64,000 nt of DNA from Bacteroidaceae bacterium (GTDB lineage Bacteria > Bacteroidota > Bacteroidia > Bacteroidales > Bacteroidaceae), in NCBI GenBank assembly GCA_024398495.1, contig JAKSJA010000006.1, positions 1 to 64,000 on the forward strand, written 5' to 3'. Each line of letters opens with the position of its first letter. The stretch's first letter is position 1. The notes beneath the pieces were generated by a model, which worked only from the letters and a program-made list of their open reading frames with translations, was not told the origin of the DNA and did no database searches. Position numbers and translations under genes: made by a program. Below are positions 61,541 through 64,000 of the stretch, in pieces.

Positions 61541-62533
61541 TTATTCTTTGTCTAATTTATACTTAGAAATGTCGGTTCCAAACGACAAATTCAAACTTTC
61601 TAACAAATCATCAAGTTCATTGAGTGATTTCTTGCCAAAATTACGGAATTTAAGAAGGTCGTTCTTATTGTACTTAACGAGGTCGCCAAGTGTCTCCACA
61701 TCTGCAGCCTTGAGGCAGTTTAATGCACGTACTGACAGATGCATGTCGATAAGACGTGTCTTCAGCAGCTGGCGCATACGCAGAACTTCTTCATCGAACT
61801 GCTCGTTTTCTTCTTCAGCAGAATCTTCGACATCAATCTTCTCGTCTGAGAAGAGCACGAAGTGCTGAATAAGAATCTTTGCAGCTTCCTGAAGAGCGCT
61901 CTTTGGCGAAATGCTACCATCTGTATCTACTTCTATTGTAAGACGGTCGTAGTCTGTTTTCTGTTCTACGCGATACTGGTCAACAGAATAACGCACGTTG
62001 CGGATAGGAGTATAGATAGAGTCTATCGGAAGAACGTTGACATCGGTACAATATTCACGATTTTCCTCAGCAACAACAAAGCCACGTCCCTTGTTTATTG
62101 TAAGGGTCATCTGCATTGAAGCCTTGGAATCCAAATGGCAAATCACTAATTCTGGGTTTAACACTTCAAATCCAGTGAGATACTTACTTATCTCACCAGC
62201 CTTGAACTCTGTACAGTTCTCTATATCGATAGTGATTTTTTCATTATCGAAATCTTCTACAATCTTTTTGAATCTTACTTGTTTAAGATTCAGAATAATG
62301 TTGGTAACATCTTCCTGCACCCCTGGGACAGCTGCGAACTCATGTTCAACGCCGGCAATACGAACAGTATTGACAGCATAACCCTCCAGAGATGAAAATA
62401 AGATACGGCGCAAAGCATTACCTATGGTAATACCGAAGCCTGGCTCGAGAGGACGGAACTCAAATTTTCCATGCCTGTCGTCAGCCTCCACCATTATTAC
62501 TTTATCTGGTTTCTGAAATGCTAATATTGCCAT
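61541..62533 (-). CDS. rpoA: RNA polymerase alpha subunit
   Basis: This 330-residue subunit has the N-terminal dimerisation domain ([31 protein letters not shown] near 25) and the C-terminal domain that contacts DNA and activators ([44 protein letters not shown] near 265-310). Complete. 6 bp upstream of rplQ. Confidence 0.99.
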   Translation of the reverse strand: MAILAFQKPDKVIMVEADDRHGKFEFRPLEPGFGITIGNALRRILFSSLEGYAVNTVRIAGVEHEFAAVPGVQEDVTNIILNLKQVRFKKIVEDFDNEKITIDIENCTEFKAGEISKYLTGFEVLNPELVICHLDSKASMQMTLTINKGRGFVVAEENREYCTDVNVLPIDSIYTPIRNVRYSVDQYRVEQKTDYDRLTIEVDTDGSISPKSALQEAAKILIQHFVLFSDEKIDVEDSAEEENEQFDEEVLRMRQLLKTRLIDMHLSVRALNCLKAADVETLGDLVKYNKNDLLKFRNFGKKSLNELDDLLESLNLSFGTDISKYKLDKE

Positions 62534-62551
62534 TATAAATGATTTATGTTA

Positions 62552-63157
62552 TTACTTAGAGTACAACTCGACGATTAATTGTTCCTTGATGTTTTCAGGG
62601 ATGTCCGCACGCTCTGGCTTGTGCAAGAGTTTGCCGCTCTTTGAGTTCTCATCCCATTCGAGCCAAGGATACTTACTGTGATTAAAACCAGCAAGTGCAT
62701 TCTCGATTACGACTAATGATTTAGCCTTTTCGCGAACACCTACTATCTGACCTGGCTTAACTGAGTACGAAGGTATGTTTACGACAGCACCGTCAACGAT
62801 GATGTGCTTGTGGCTTACCAACTGACGAGCTGCTGCGCGTGTAGGAGCAATGCCGAGACGGAAAACGATATTGTCAAGACGTGACTCCAGATTCTGAAGT
62901 AACACCTCACCTGTAATGCCGCTCTGACGTGCTGCTGCATCAAACATATTACGGAACTGACGTTCCAAAACTCCATAAATGTACTTAGCCTTTTGCTTCT
63001 CTGCCAACATGCTACCGTATTCAGATAACTTTCTGCGACGGTTGTTACCATGCTGTCCAGGAGGGAAGTTCCTTCTGGACAAAACTTTGTCCTCGCCGAA
63101 GATTGGTTCTCCAAAACGGCGAGCGATCTTTGATTTCGGTCCAATATATCTAGCCAT
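62552..63157 (-). CDS. rpsD: Ribosomal protein uS4
   Basis: This 201-residue protein has the uS4 start ([21 protein letters not shown]) and the S4 RNA-binding domain ([41 protein letters not shown], about 92-132). Typical Bacteroidota length. Confidence 0.99.
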   Translation of the reverse strand: MARYIGPKSKIARRFGEPIFGEDKVLSRRNFPPGQHGNNRRRKLSEYGSMLAEKQKAKYIYGVLERQFRNMFDAAARQSGITGEVLLQNLESRLDNIVFRLGIAPTRAAARQLVSHKHIIVDGAVVNIPSYSVKPGQIVGVREKAKSLVVIENALAGFNHSKYPWLEWDENSKSGKLLHKPERADIPENIKEQLIVELYSK

Positions 63158-63176
63158 ATTATAAAAATTTATTCAA

Positions 63177-63566
63177 TTAAACTCTACGTCTCTTAGGAGG
63201 ACGGCATCCATTATGTGGTAATGGAGTGACGTCAATAATCTCTATTACTTCGATTCCTGCTCCGTGAACGGCACGGATAGCACTCTCACGACCATTACCA
63301 GGTCCCTTGACGTAAGCCTTTACCTTACGGAGACCAAGGTCGAATGCTACCTTTGCACAATCTTCTGCTGCCATCTGTGCAGCATAAGGAGTATTCTTTT
63401 TAGAACCACGGAAACCCATCTTGCCAGCAGAAGACCAAGATATGATCTGTCCTTCACTGTTTGCAAGTGAAACGATTACATTGTTAAACGAACTGTGAAC
63501 ATGCAACTGTCCAAGTGCGCTTACCTTGACGTTTCTTTTCTTTTGTGTTGCTGATCTTTTTGCCAT
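63177..63566 (-). CDS. rpsK: Ribosomal protein uS11
   Basis: This 129-residue protein shows [39 protein letters not shown] and a C-terminal [17 protein letters not shown], all characteristic of uS11. It lies between rpsM and rpsD. Confidence 0.99.
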   Translation of the reverse strand: MAKRSATQKKRNVKVSALGQLHVHSSFNNVIVSLANSEGQIISWSSAGKMGFRGSKKNTPYAAQMAAEDCAKVAFDLGLRKVKAYVKGPGNGRESAIRAVHGAGIEVIEIIDVTPLPHNGCRPPKRRRV

Positions 63567-63591
63567 AATTCTTAAATCTTTTTCAAGTTAA

Positions 63592-63972
63592 TTACTTAGT
63601 GGCTTTCTTCTTGTTAGCAACAGTCTTCTTTCTACCCTTACGTGTACGGGCATTATTCTTTGTACTCTGTCCGCGAACAGGAAGACCATTACGATGACGA
63701 ACACCACGATAACAACCAATATCCATCAGTCGCTTAATATTCATCTGGATCTCACCACGGAGATCACCTTCAACTTTATATTCAGCGCCGATGATTTCAC
63801 GGATCTTAGCTGCCTGATCGTCAGTCCATTCACTTACCTTCAGGTCGCGGTTGACACCCGCCTTGTCTAATATCTTTGCTGAACTACTACGACCTATACC
63901 GAAGATATAAGTCAATGCGATTTCGCCACGCTTATTCTGGGGCAAATCTACTCCAACAATTCTTATTGCCAT
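63592..63972 (-). CDS. rpsM: Ribosomal protein uS13
   Basis: This 126-residue protein has [35 protein letters not shown] start and the [20 protein letters not shown] tail of uS13. It is the first gene of the alpha operon within the window; the genes upstream of it lie beyond the right edge. Confidence 0.99.
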   Translation of the reverse strand: MAIRIVGVDLPQNKRGEIALTYIFGIGRSSSAKILDKAGVNRDLKVSEWTDDQAAKIREIIGAEYKVEGDLRGEIQMNIKRLMDIGCYRGVRHRNGLPVRGQSTKNNARTRKGRKKTVANKKKATK

Positions 63973-64000
63973 TTTTTTATTTTTTTGTTTTTAAATAAAT

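Overview
The window comes from a Bacteroidota genome, most likely Prevotella or a close relative. The evidence is two SusC/SusD pairs, repeated use of the Bacteroidota promoter (TTTG, about 20 bp, TAnnTTTG), A/T-rich start regions, lipoproteins with short SxxC lipoboxes, and a C-terminal tail of the form YNxxG...GIVIxNGKxF on four exported proteins. No tRNA, rRNA, transposase or CRISPR array was recognised.

Layout. (1) 1-1510: an array of degenerate 22-bp repeats and a three-gene DUF3791/DUF3990 cassette that looks like an ADP-ribosyltransferase toxin-antitoxin unit. (2) 1572-29953, nearly all on the minus strand: a pectin-utilisation locus. It holds two SusC/SusD pairs, a surface lipoprotein with a beta-helix, a PL1-CE8 pectate lyase/pectin methylesterase fusion, a GH28-GH105 fusion, a PL9 lyase next to a hexuronate-type MFS permease fused to an ABC ATPase, and two unrecognised secreted proteins. 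A decayed RelE-type toxin-antitoxin pair and glutamate dehydrogenase sit inside it. A coherent model is that surface enzymes demethylate and cut pectin, SusC/D import oligomers, GH28-GH105 (and possibly PL9) trim them in the periplasm, and the MFS permease takes uronates across the inner membrane. (3) 30193-49792: mainly housekeeping genes. They include a plus-strand run DUF4924-prfC-tsaC-clc-fmt-small ORF-rpe, an ECF sigma factor, a MerR regulator, alaS, and a minus-strand run from a Hanks kinase to cca.

(4) 49951-58037: an accessory region. It begins with two more 22-bp-period arrays, one of them a second copy of the array and leader at the window start. Then comes a minus-strand island with a PD-(D/E)XK-like nuclease and partner, two identical Cse60-like genes flanking a 521-residue protein, several tiny proteins and a lipoprotein. 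A 24-bp operator-like motif is shared by two of its promoter regions. A second antitoxin with a wrecked toxin lies at 57697-58037. (5) 58186-63972: a secreted papain-like peptidase and a YiiX-like lipoprotein, then rpsO, a glycine-zipper lipoprotein and the alpha operon rpsM-rpsK-rpsD-rpoA-rplQ, which runs off the right edge.

The most unusual items are the three 22-bp-period arrays with a leader hairpin that carries a compensatory base change, the MFS-ABC fusion, the two decayed toxins beside intact antitoxins, the perfect 701-bp duplication inside a secreted protein, the 243-bp identical Cse60 modules, and the shared operator motif in the accessory island. All assignments rest on reading the sequence; no database search was run.
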